Assembly: GCF_902859935.1 (NCBI RefSeq)
Contig: NZ_CADIKI010000009.1
Location: forward strand, 124,001-188,000
Reading direction: 5' to 3'
Source: Paraburkholderia fynbosensis
GTDB taxonomy: Bacteria; Pseudomonadota; Gammaproteobacteria; Burkholderiales; Burkholderiaceae
Length of the DNA: 64,000 bases
Within the stretch, counting starts at the first letter, position 1. Every line of letters begins with the position of its first letter. Both the position numbers and the translations under genes were made by a program. Under the pieces are notes generated by a model, which saw nothing but the letters and a program-made list of their open reading frames with translations, ran no database searches and was not told where the DNA came from. This document shows positions 43,347 to 51,325 of this stretch, in pieces.

Positions 43347-44453
43347 TCAGAACTGATGCAGCATGCCGACATAAGCACCGGTTTGCGACTCCCCGACGAG
43401 CGGATTCGTGTTGCTGGTCGAATCGCGCGGCGCGGCTTCGAGCGAGAAGTTCGAATTGCTGCCGTTGCGCACATAGCCGACCGTGCCGTACAGGAAGGTC
43501 CGCTTCGACAGGTTGTAGGTAGTGCCGAGCACATACATCATCGCGTGCCCGGACGGATCGTGCGCTGCGTCGCCTGCGCCATCGCCGACCTTGATGTAGT
43601 AGCCACCCGCCGTCACCGCCCAGCGCGATTGCGCGTTATAGGTAGCGCCAAGCCAGTAGTGATCCGCGGTGTCGGCGACGCCGGCTGGCGAGTCCGGCGC
43701 CGAGTAATGCGTATAGGCGGCTTGAATCTTCATCGCATCGAAATGCACGTTCGCGCCGACAAAATATTCACGCGACGCCTGAAATATGTTGCTGAAGTGG
43801 CCGTTGCTGTCGCGCAGTTCGTCGTAGATGCCGCGCACGTCGAAGAGCGGCGAATGGTAGGTCAGCATGATGCCGTCCGAGCGGCCGAATTCGCCTGGCG
43901 CGCCGCTGTTGAACGCACCCGCCTGATTGCCGAGCGAATATTGCCCCTGCACGTCGAAGCCCCAGAACACCGGACTTTTATATTCGATGTTGTTGTTGGT
44001 CTGCTGCCAGTTGCGTCCGCGCACGAGCGAGGCCGATGAAAACGCCTGCTGCACGAACGGATCGAATTCCCACACGCCGTCACTGTCGATGAACAGATTG
44101 CGCCCGGCCTGCAGCGTGCCCCATTGCTCGCTCTTCAAGCCGACGAACGCGCGCCGCGACCACAACCGCCCGCCACTGGTCGTGCCGTCCATCACCTGCA
44201 AACCAGTTTCGAGGTTGAAGATCGCATTGAGCCCGCCGCCAAGATCTTCGTTGCCTTTCAAGCCCAGCATACTGGTGCCCCAGTTGCCGCCCTCCGCGCG
44301 CCAGCGGCTTGCACTGCCGCCCGCGCCGTCGTTGATGTGATTCAGGTATTCGACGCCGCCGTCGAGGCGGCCGTATAACGACACGCTGGTTTGGCCATAT
44401 GCCAGCGGGCTGACCAGCGCCAGAGCGCTCACTAACCGGGTGCAGAGTCTCAT
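43347..44453 (-). CDS. Gram-negative porin (OmpC/Burkholderia type)
   Basis: The protein has 368 residues. A signal peptide (MRLCTRLVSALALVSPLAYG) precedes the mature start QTSVSLYGRLDGGVEYL, the classical opening of Burkholderia general porins. Alternating beta strands follow, with GNEDLGGGLNAIFNLETGLQ, SRRAFVGLKSEQWG and a C-terminal Phe (GMLHQF) needed for outer-membrane insertion. It forms trimeric channels for small solutes. A 468-bp upstream region separates it from a divergent ATPase gene. Confidence 0.93.
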   Translation of the reverse strand: MRLCTRLVSALALVSPLAYGQTSVSLYGRLDGGVEYLNHINDGAGGSASRWRAEGGNWGTSMLGLKGNEDLGGGLNAIFNLETGLQVMDGTTSGGRLWSRRAFVGLKSEQWGTLQAGRNLFIDSDGVWEFDPFVQQAFSSASLVRGRNWQQTNNNIEYKSPVFWGFDVQGQYSLGNQAGAFNSGAPGEFGRSDGIMLTYHSPLFDVRGIYDELRDSNGHFSNIFQASREYFVGANVHFDAMKIQAAYTHYSAPDSPAGVADTADHYWLGATYNAQSRWAVTAGGYYIKVGDGAGDAAHDPSGHAMMYVLGTTYNLSKRTFLYGTVGYVRNGSNSNFSLEAAPRDSTSNTNPLVGESQTGAYVGMLHQF

Positions 44454-44921
44454 TGTTTTGCCGTGGTTTTTTCTGTCGCGATAGAGGCTAAAGCGGTGGC
44501 AAAGCGGGCTGCGGATGAATCAAAACTACCCGGTGCGGGACGCACCTTTCTGCGTGAACCGCGAACGGGAATGCCTGCAGCATCGTCATCATTTCGCTGC
44601 GCGCGCATAACCGTTCCAGTGTCTCCGTCTGTCCGGACAACTGCTGCATGCCGCGAATTCACGCCGGAGCCGCACCTGCGATGTTGTCAAACTACACACG
44701 CCATGCGTCGGAACTATAGGGGATACGCGCCGGGCAGCCTATCCGTTTAACGCAATAAATATTTGCGAGCCGCGCAACTCGACATGCATACCGGCAAGCA
44801 CATTGGCGCGCCGTTCACGATAATTCGCAGGAGATCGAAAGCCGCCGAAGATAAGATAGTCGGTCATTCGGTTTGAGCCAAATCGAAATGCAATTCCGTT
44901 TATCGACCCTTCCTCTATGCC
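44454..44921. other. 468-bp divergent region between the porin and the AAA+ ATPase gene
   Basis: The region includes an AT-rich patch (44740-44770, AACGCAATAAATATTTGCG) and a 42-residue minus-strand frame (44739-44867) that lacks a ribosome site. Promoters for both flanking genes are expected here. Confidence 0.4.
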
Positions 44922-46160
44922 ATGGACGACGCGCCCGAACTGACTGGATACGACAATGAGGACGAACACCTTGGCCTCTATCAACGCGCGACGGAAACCG
45001 GCGTGGAATGGTGGCGCGTCAGCGTGGCCGACCGGCCCGAAACCTATCGCCTCGAACATGGTTCCGCCGATGCGCGCGGCGCGGGCACGGTGGATATCGA
45101 TCTGGTGGTCGACGAGGAAAATCTGCGCGCGAAGTTGAAGAAATGGCGTCGTGAAGGCTTCGCGATCGACGCGGACGATACCCCGAACGATCGCGCTGCG
45201 AATGCGCGCATCTCCTTCATGCCGGAGTTGCAGCGGGTCGCGGCGCTGATGTCGGCGGCGAAGCGAAGGCCGCGCGAAGGCACCGGCGAGACCGTGCGTA
45301 TTGCCGAGGTCGAGGTGCCGTGCGGCGTCGGCGGTGCGCTGGTGCCGCCGGTCAATCCCGCGTATCTGTTCGCGGCGCGCTTTAACGACATCGTCGAAGA
45401 CATTGCCGAGAATCGCCGCGTGATGCTGATCGGCCACACCGGCGCGGGCAAAACCAGCCTGATCGAACAGGTCGCGGCACGCTCGCACCACGGCGTGCTG
45501 CGCTCGAACATGAACGGGCAGACCACCGTCGGCGACTTCGTCGGCTTTTGGACTGTCAAGGGCGGCGAGACCTTGTGGGTCGACGGCGTGCTGCCCACGG
45601 CGATGCGCGAAGGCCTGTGGCTGATCGTCGACGAAATCGATTTTGCCGAGCCGTCGATTCTCGCCGCCCTCACCGCGGTGCTCGAACCGCACGGCCGCCT
45701 CGTGCTGAAGGAGAAAGGCAACGAGATCGTCGCGCCGCATCCGTCGTTCCGGCTCTTCGCGACCGCGAACGCAGTGGGCGCGATGAGTCAGTTCCGTCAT
45801 CTGTATCAGGGCGCGAATCTGATGAACGAGGCGTTTCTCGATCGCTGGCGTGTGTACCTGCTCGACTATCTGACGCCCGCCGAAGAAGCCGACGTGCTGA
45901 TGCGAACGCTAGCGCCGAATATGACGCGCGCACTCGCCACGACGCTCGCCGCGATCGCCGCCGACTGCCGCGCGGCGTTCGCCCGTGAGGACCTGTCGAG
46001 CGCGTTCTCGACGCGGCGCCTGCTCGACTGGGCCGAGCTGAGGCTGCGCACCGGCGACCCCGAACGCGCCGCCGCGCCGGCCATCTACGCGAAGGTGAGC
46101 CCGGAAGACGCCGCGCTGATTCGCGGCATCGTTCGCCATCGCATCGCACCGGACGGCTGA
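44922..46160 (+). CDS. AAA+ ATPase, CobS-like (MoxR/CbbQ group)
   Basis: The protein has 412 residues. An N-terminal domain of about 110 residues (MDDAPELTGYDNEDEHLGLY, GTVDIDLVVDEENLRAKLKKWRREGF) is followed by an ATPase core: Walker A GHTGAGKT (171-178), Walker B WLIVDEID (233-240), sensor LFATANAVG and an arginine-finger region LDRWRVYLLDYL. The core resembles CobS of cobaltochelatase and CbbQ. A VWA protein follows 15 bp after it, giving the CobS/CobT-like ATPase pair. No cobaltochelatase CobN or cobalamin gene is near, so the target is unknown. Confidence 0.9.
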   Translation: MDDAPELTGYDNEDEHLGLYQRATETGVEWWRVSVADRPETYRLEHGSADARGAGTVDIDLVVDEENLRAKLKKWRREGFAIDADDTPNDRAANARISFMPELQRVAALMSAAKRRPREGTGETVRIAEVEVPCGVGGALVPPVNPAYLFAARFNDIVEDIAENRRVMLIGHTGAGKTSLIEQVAARSHHGVLRSNMNGQTTVGDFVGFWTVKGGETLWVDGVLPTAMREGLWLIVDEIDFAEPSILAALTAVLEPHGRLVLKEKGNEIVAPHPSFRLFATANAVGAMSQFRHLYQGANLMNEAFLDRWRVYLLDYLTPAEEADVLMRTLAPNMTRALATTLAAIAADCRAAFAREDLSSAFSTRRLLDWAELRLRTGDPERAAAPAIYAKVSPEDAALIRGIVRHRIAPDG

Positions 46161-46174
46161 GCGGGAGCGCACAC

Positions 46175-47938
46175 ATGCACGCGAGAACGCGCCTGCCAGG
46201 CGCTGCACGCGACACGCGCGGCTTCGCGTTCGAATCGACGCTTGGCAAAGTGGCGCGCGTGCTCACCGGACAATATGGGGTGACGGTCTTGTTCAGCCCC
46301 GATGGGCCGCGCGTCGAACCTGGCCGCATCGTGATTCCAGACTATGAGCTGAACGGCGGCGTCGAACGCGACGTGCTGATCGGCTATCTGGATCTGCTGG
46401 TGGCGCGCGCGAAGCATGCGTCGCTCGCGCAGCTCGACGCATTGCCCGCGGGCGTCGTGTCGAATCTCGCCCAGGTGATCGAAGACCGTCGCGTGTGCGG
46501 CCAACTGCTCGACGAATATCCGGGCGCGCACTGGTTCATCGGCAAACTGCGCGCGCATGCCGCCGAGCGGGTCGCGCAACGCTGGCCGAAACTGCATTGG
46601 CGCGAGCGGCTCGTGTGGCTGATCGAGCGCGCGCTGTGGGACGAGCCGCCGAGCCGCGCTGAAGCGAGCCATTCTCTGCTGGCCGCGCTGCATGCCGCGC
46701 AGGATCTGCTGCGGGAGGCGCGCGCGAGCGGCTCGACCGCGCGGAGCATTGCGACGGCGCAGGCTCTGGTGGCACGCGTGCGGGCGTTGTCGGCGGGCGA
46801 CGTGAACAGCATGATGTTCACCGCCGATCCGGTCGAGGACATCGAGACGGAAACGTCCGAGGCCGCGTCCTCGTCCTTCGACGACGACACCGCCCTGCCC
46901 GATCACGACGACGCGGCCGCGCCACCCGCCGAGCGGAGCGGCGGCGCGCACGCCGACCACGCGCCCGGCATGGGACACTCGCTCGCCGACGCGCAACAGC
47001 CGTCCAGCGACGCCGACGGCGCAGCGGGCACGGCGGCCACGCACGCCTCGCCGGCCACGCTGTCGATCCCGCTCGCCACCGAATTCGACGTGATCACCGA
47101 CCTCACGGGCCAGGGCAACAGCGCCGCGTGGCGCGTGCTGCGCGGGCAAGCCCGCGCGGACACCGCGCCGCTGAAGGAGAAGCTCGAACGCGCGCTGAGC
47201 GCCGACGAACGCAGCCGCTGGCGCCGCGAGCAGGAGCGCGGCGAAATCGACCGCACCGCGCTGGCCAGACTCGCGACCTCGCCCGGCTACCGCACGCCGT
47301 TTCGCACGCAGCGCGCAGCCAAAGGGCGCGACGTCGCGGTGACGCTGCTGATCGACCGCAGCGGTTCGATGGCCGGGCGCAAGATCGAACTCGCGCGCCT
47401 GTGCGCGAGCGCGCTGTGCGACGCACTGACGCAGTTGTCGTTCGATTGCGAAGTGCTCGGCTATTGTTCGCTCGAATCCGCGCCGATGCGCGAGCTCTAC
47501 GAACGCCAGCTTGCCGCCGGCGCGGATCTGCGGCGCTATAACCGCTTCGTCGAGCGGCTCGATCTGAAGGTGTACAAACGGTTTGGTGCGCCAAATCTGA
47601 GCGGTATCACCGCGCTCGACTGCGGTCACGAGAACCCCGACGGCGAAGCGCTCGCGTGGGCCGCCACGCGGCTCGCCGATCATCCGGCCGCGCGGCGCAT
47701 CCTGATGGTGTTTTCCGACGGCTATCCCTCGACCGGCGACGGCGACCCGCAGCTGTTGCGCCGCGATCTGCGCGAACGCGTGGCGGCGATCGGCAAGCGC
47801 GGCATCGAACTGGTAGGCGTCGGCGTGCTGACCGACGCGGTCGAGGACTTCTATCCGCGCAACGTGGTGGTGAGCCGTCTCGCCGAACTGCCGTCGATCG
47901 TGTTCTCGTTGCTGAGCTCGATGCTGCTGACGCGCTGA
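46175..47938 (+). CDS. VWA-domain protein, CobT-like partner of the AAA+ ATPase
   Basis: The protein has 587 residues. The N-terminal half is helical (FAFESTLGKVARVLTG, then LVARAKHASLAQLDALPAGVVSN) and ends in an acidic, Ala/Gly/His-rich linker (about 225-295), typical of CobT. The C-terminal VWA domain has the complete MIDAS motif DRSGSM (Asp394-Ser396-Ser398), the following Thr in NLSGITALDCGHENPDGEAL and Asp in MVFSDGYPSTGD. CobT-like proteins dock on a substrate enzyme and let CobS drive it with ATP. The 14-bp gap and shared direction make it one operon with the ATPase. Confidence 0.92.
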   Translation: MHARTRLPGAARDTRGFAFESTLGKVARVLTGQYGVTVLFSPDGPRVEPGRIVIPDYELNGGVERDVLIGYLDLLVARAKHASLAQLDALPAGVVSNLAQVIEDRRVCGQLLDEYPGAHWFIGKLRAHAAERVAQRWPKLHWRERLVWLIERALWDEPPSRAEASHSLLAALHAAQDLLREARASGSTARSIATAQALVARVRALSAGDVNSMMFTADPVEDIETETSEAASSSFDDDTALPDHDDAAAPPAERSGGAHADHAPGMGHSLADAQQPSSDADGAAGTAATHASPATLSIPLATEFDVITDLTGQGNSAAWRVLRGQARADTAPLKEKLERALSADERSRWRREQERGEIDRTALARLATSPGYRTPFRTQRAAKGRDVAVTLLIDRSGSMAGRKIELARLCASALCDALTQLSFDCEVLGYCSLESAPMRELYERQLAAGADLRRYNRFVERLDLKVYKRFGAPNLSGITALDCGHENPDGEALAWAATRLADHPAARRILMVFSDGYPSTGDGDPQLLRRDLRERVAAIGKRGIELVGVGVLTDAVEDFYPRNVVVSRLAELPSIVFSLLSSMLLTR

Positions 47939-47960
47939 GCCGCGCGCCTTCACCGCCGCC

Positions 47961-48748
47961 TCAGAACGCGTTCAACGGAATCTTCAGATAGCGCACGCCG
48001 TTGTCTTGCGGCTCCGGCAACGCGCCCGCGCGAATGTTGATCTGGATCGCCGGCAGGATCAGCGTCGGCATGCCGAGCGTGCGATCGCGCGCGGTGCGCA
48101 TCGCGACGAATTCGGCCGCGCTCACCGCGTCGTTCAGATGAATGTTGCCGCGGCGTTGCTCGGCCACGGTGGTCTGCCAGCGCGGCTCGCGCGACGGCGG
48201 CGGGTAATCGTGGCACATGCACAGGCGCGTGTCCGGCGGCAACGTCAGCAGCTTGCGCACGGACTCGTACAGCGTATGCGCATCGCCGCCGGGAAAATCG
48301 CAGCGCGCCGAGCCGAGGTCCGGCACATGCAGCGCTTCGCGCTCAATTCGCCGATGCTGAAGCGCTCGCCGGCGCAGAACAGATGATCGAACTGACGGCC
48401 ATCGGTCGGCAGATCCTCGCCGAAATTGAAGATGGCCTTGAACACGCCCTGCACGATGCGAATGCTCGCGCCGATCGCGATGAGGCCGCCCAGCGTCTCC
48501 TTCAGATAAGGCGCCGCCGAGAGGTGATCGGCATGCGCATGCGTTTCCAGCAGCCACACCACGCGCAAGCCATGCTCCCGCACGAACGCAACGACGCGCT
48601 CGGCACAAGCCGTCGATGTGCGGCCGGACTTCGGGTCGTAGTCGAGTACCGGATCGATCACCGCGCAGGCCGAACCGTCGCCCGCGTGGACCACGTATGC
48701 GAAGGTGCCGGTGGTGACATCGTAGAACGCTTCTATGTGAAGTGTCAC
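47961..48748 (-). pseudogene. Broken metallo-beta-lactamase-fold hydrolase gene (frameshift plus deletion)
   Basis: The frame from the ATG at 48748 encodes EAFYDVTTGTFAYVVHAGDG, the ligand motif LETHAHADHLSAAPYLK and AIFNFGEDLPTDG, then leaves frame near 48340. A second frame takes up with EALHVP and DLGSARCDFPGGDAHTLYESV and continues to the natural C-terminus GVRYLKIPLNAF. Comparing with the family pattern HVPGHTPA...GDTLFMPD, about 24 residues with the second His and bridging Asp ligands are missing, joined at a TGCCGG repeat, and one G is lost before it. The product cannot bind both metals. It is therefore a pseudogene, unless sequencing error explains part of it. Confidence 0.85.
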
Positions 48749-48894
48749 GGTCGTCTCCAGGTCGGTCCGCGCAATCCTGCATCAGAGATAGCGACGCTGC
48801 GTGCGGATACAACACACGCGCTCCTCTTTGCAGGCCATCCGCGCCCTCACGCACCGCTGTTCGTATGGTTGCGAACGCCCTCCCCGCACGCCGC

Positions 48895-49728
48895 TCAGGC
48901 CAGTTGCGGCTTGAACGGATAGTGCTCGACCTCGCCGCCGCGCGCGACCACCGCCGTGCTTTCGGGAATCTCCTGCCACCAGCCGGGTAAGTCCGCGAGC
49001 GGCTCCGACAACACCAGAAACGCATCCTCGCCGGCCGCCTTGATGCGCGGATCCTCGGGATACAGCTCCAGCAGGTGACGAAACGACGTGCTGTGAAATA
49101 GCGAACGCGATCGCCCTTCGCTCGAATAGCGCACGGCGACGATCTGTTCGCCATCGGTCGCGCACACGGTCATGTTCAGCGGCTCGTCAACGCCGTGCTT
49201 GCGGCCGGTCGCCTCGACAAATGCGACCATCCGTTCGAGCGCGGTGACGGGCGCCAACTCCAGGCCGAAGCTCAGCGCGAGAAAGAACAGCACTTCGGAA
49301 TCGGTCGATCCTTCGATGGACGGGAACAGGTCCGCGTCGATCGCGACCATCAGATCGCGGCGCACCGCCGGATAGTTACGCACCAGGCCGTTGTGCGCGA
49401 ACAGCCAGCGGCCATGACGGAACGGATGACAGTTGGTTTCCTGCGACGGCGTATCGGTCGCGGCGCGGATGTGGGCGACGAACATCGGCGCCCGAATCGC
49501 CCGGGCGGCTTCGCGCAGATTTCGGTCGCTCCACGCGGGCTGGATGCAGCGGTAGCGAAACGGGATGTCGGTCGGATGCCCGTACCAGCCAATTCCGAAG
49601 CCGTCGCCATTAGTGGTGGTGTGGCCGAGCCGGGAATGCAGGCTCTGGTCGATGAGCGAATGCTTGGCGTTGAACAGCACCGTTTCGAGTTGAAGCGGAT
49701 GGCCGGTATAAGCAAGCCAGCGACACAT
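48895..49728 (-). CDS. Class II glutamine amidotransferase (YafJ/EgtC-like)
   Basis: The protein has 277 residues. The catalytic Cys is residue 2 (MCRWLAYTG), so the initiator Met must be removed. Further active-site stretches are TNGDGFGIGWYG, FVAHIRAATDTPSQETNCHPF, FAHNGLVRNY and DSEVLFFLAL. It releases ammonia from glutamine or a glutamyl compound; single-domain members are amidotransferases or hydrolases of gamma-glutamyl amides. The upstream side holds a hairpin repeat array; the frame can be extended into it from 49787 but that is artefact. Confidence 0.9.
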   Translation of the reverse strand: MCRWLAYTGHPLQLETVLFNAKHSLIDQSLHSRLGHTTTNGDGFGIGWYGHPTDIPFRYRCIQPAWSDRNLREAARAIRAPMFVAHIRAATDTPSQETNCHPFRHGRWLFAHNGLVRNYPAVRRDLMVAIDADLFPSIEGSTDSEVLFFLALSFGLELAPVTALERMVAFVEATGRKHGVDEPLNMTVCATDGEQIVAVRYSSEGRSRSLFHSTSFRHLLELYPEDPRIKAAGEDAFLVLSEPLADLPGWWQEIPESTAVVARGGEVEHYPFKPQLA

Positions 49729-49742
49729 GAATGCTCTCCTTT

Positions 49743-50014
49743 GTCGACCAGAGTTAGCGCTTCAGCGCTTACTCTGGTCCCATGCAAGACACTTGCGGTC
49801 GACCAGAGTTAGCGCTTCAGCGCTTACTCTGGTCCCATGCAAGACACTTGCGGCCGACCAGAGTTAGCGCTTCAGCGCTTACTCTGGTCCCATGCAAGAC
49901 ACTTGCGGTCGACCAGAGTTAGCGCTTTAGCGCTTACTCTGGTCCCATGCAAGACATTGCGGTCAACCAGAGTTAGCGCTTCAGCGCTCACTCTGGTCCC
50001 ATGCAAGACATTGC
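49743..50014. repeat. Five tandem copies of a 55-bp hairpin repeat
   Basis: Copies begin at 49743, 49798, 49853, 49908 and 49962, with period 55, 55, 55 and 54 bp. Each contains a 16-bp dyad (GACCAGAGTTAGCGCT / AGCGCTTACTCTGGTC, with one T-T mismatch and a 2-nt loop) and a second short dyad GCAAG-ACA-CTTGC. Copies 4 and 5 have lost bases in the second dyad (GCAAG-ACA-TTGC) and carry single changes in the loop or arm. The array fills the gap between the amidotransferase start and the end of marC. It resembles REP/BIME-type intergenic repeats; no T-run follows the hairpins, so it is not a plain terminator. Confidence 0.9.
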
Positions 50015-50060
50015 TCCCACCGACAACCTCCCTCCCCGGCACCACCTCACCCGCCCCACA

Positions 50061-50738
50061 CTATTTGCCCACCGGCTGCATGGTCGCAATCGGAATCAGG
50101 AATTCGGAAAAGCCAGTCAGCATAATCTGCACGCCGATGCACAGCAGCAAAAACGAAGATACGCGCATCGCGACCTTAGTTCCTTCGACGCCGAGATACT
50201 TCGCAAAAATCACCGCACGGCTGTAGATCAGATAGACAGTAGCGGCCACCGCGAACGAGATCACCACCGACGCGATGCTAGACACCACGAACTCCGACAG
50301 CTTGTGCGTACGGTTCGCGGTCAGCGCGACCGCCGTGGCAATCGAGCCCGGCCCGGTGGTCAGCGGAATGGTGAGCGGGAAGAATGCCTTCGACATCGCG
50401 TTGTCCGCATCGACGCGCTTGACGGCCGGCGGCTCGGCCGGTTGCGTGTCCGGTGCATTGAGCATCTGCCAGCCGCCGACCGCCACGGCGAGTCCACCGC
50501 CGATGCGCAACGCCTCCATCGAGATGCCGAAGAAATGCAGGATCGGCGTGCCGATGAAGAACGCCACCAGCAGCACGCACACCACGTTGATGGCGATTTT
50601 CCGCGCGAGCGCGGTGCGCTCCTCGGTGGTCAGCGCCGCAGTTCGGTCCAGGAACACGAAAGCAATGCCGATCGGATTGATGATGCTGATCAGCCCGGTA
50701 AAGCCAAACAGAATGTCCGAGATCAGACTGGCGACCAT
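50061..50738 (-). CDS. MarC-family membrane protein
   Basis: The protein has 225 residues with six predicted helices. Signature parts are FTGLISIINPIGIAFVFLDRTAALT, FFGISMEALRIGGGLAVAVGGWQML and PLTIPLTTGPGSIATAVAL. The family's role is unknown (it does not mediate multiple antibiotic resistance, despite its name). The ATG at 50738 begins MVASLISDILFG; an upstream frame from 50846 is not conserved. The hairpin repeat array follows its stop codon. Confidence 0.9.
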   Translation of the reverse strand: MVASLISDILFGFTGLISIINPIGIAFVFLDRTAALTTEERTALARKIAINVVCVLLVAFFIGTPILHFFGISMEALRIGGGLAVAVGGWQMLNAPDTQPAEPPAVKRVDADNAMSKAFFPLTIPLTTGPGSIATAVALTANRTHKLSEFVVSSIASVVISFAVAATVYLIYSRAVIFAKYLGVEGTKVAMRVSSFLLLCIGVQIMLTGFSEFLIPIATMQPVGK

Positions 50739-51109
50739 ATGCAACCCGTGTCGGGCGGCAGCCCCCGGTGGCTGGACGTTCTGCCCGCGCACCCGGAACG
50801 CCGCGTCTATTGATGAAGCCGGAGCGTCGTGCGCCACCCGGACCATGCTCGCCCTGCGTGGCGAGAATCATATCGCGGCGCGTCAGCCCAGGCCGCAAAA
50901 AGCCTCACAACACGAGGTATCGCGTGGCGTGCCGCCGTCCGCGCAGCGCCTTGCAGCGCAACAAGCGCCGGCCCAAAGATGCCCCCTAAACTTTCAAAAC
51001 GCCTACGCTTTTTTGACCACCTTTACGTAACCGAAGTATCCGGCATACAGTCCTCAGCGAAGCCGCACTTTCAACGAGACGTACTTAACCGGTTCGAGGA
51101 GTTGCCCCC
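50739..51109. other. 371-bp divergent region between marC and the symporter operon
   Basis: The region carries both promoters. Near 50985-51060 it becomes AT-rich (CTTTCAAAACGCCTACGCTTTTTTGACC), a likely promoter zone for the symporter genes. No gene is seen. Confidence 0.45.
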
Positions 51110-51325
51110 ATGTTGCTTCGTGTACTCGCCGCGTTGCCGTTCATCGGCATTCTGCTCGGCGTCCCGTTGGTGAATCGCGTCGAGCCGCTGGTGCTCGGCA
51201 TGCCGTTCGTGCTGGCCTGGATCGTCATGTGGGTGGTGCTGAGTTCGATCCTGATGGCGCTCGTCTACCGTCTGGACCCGGCCAACCGCAACTTCGTGGC
51301 CGATGCCGAGGAGGCCGGCTCATGA
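51110..51325 (+). CDS. DUF3311 small membrane protein, symporter partner
   Basis: The protein has 71 residues and two membrane helices: RVLAALPFIGILLGVPLVN and GMPFVLAWIVMWVVLSSILMALVYRLDP. DUF3311 proteins are encoded immediately before sodium:solute symporters and are thought to be accessory subunits. Its TGA overlaps the symporter ATG (ATGA at 51322-51325), so translation is coupled. Confidence 0.9.
   Translation: MLLRVLAALPFIGILLGVPLVNRVEPLVLGMPFVLAWIVMWVVLSSILMALVYRLDPANRNFVADAEEAGS

Noticed and set aside
44739..44867. 42-residue minus-strand frame (MTDYLIFGGFRSPANY...)
   Set aside because: It has a protein-like composition but no ribosome site, and it is short; it lies in a promoter region. 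Not enough support to call a gene.
46085..47953. 622-codon antisense frame opposite the VWA gene
   Set aside because: Arg/Ala/His-rich composition and full overlap with a well-supported gene show a GC-driven shadow frame.
49350..49787. Extension of a minus-strand frame from the repeat array into the amidotransferase region
   Set aside because: It is in a different frame from the amidotransferase, whose Met-Cys start at 49728 is required for catalysis.
49743..50014. CRISPR-like array
   Set aside because: The units are contiguous copies of the same 55 bp without variable spacers, and no cas gene is present.
49837..50226. A plus-strand open frame of 129 codons through the repeat array
   Set aside because: It reads repeated peptide units whose frame shifts with each 55-bp copy (55 is not a multiple of 3), and it runs antisense into marC.
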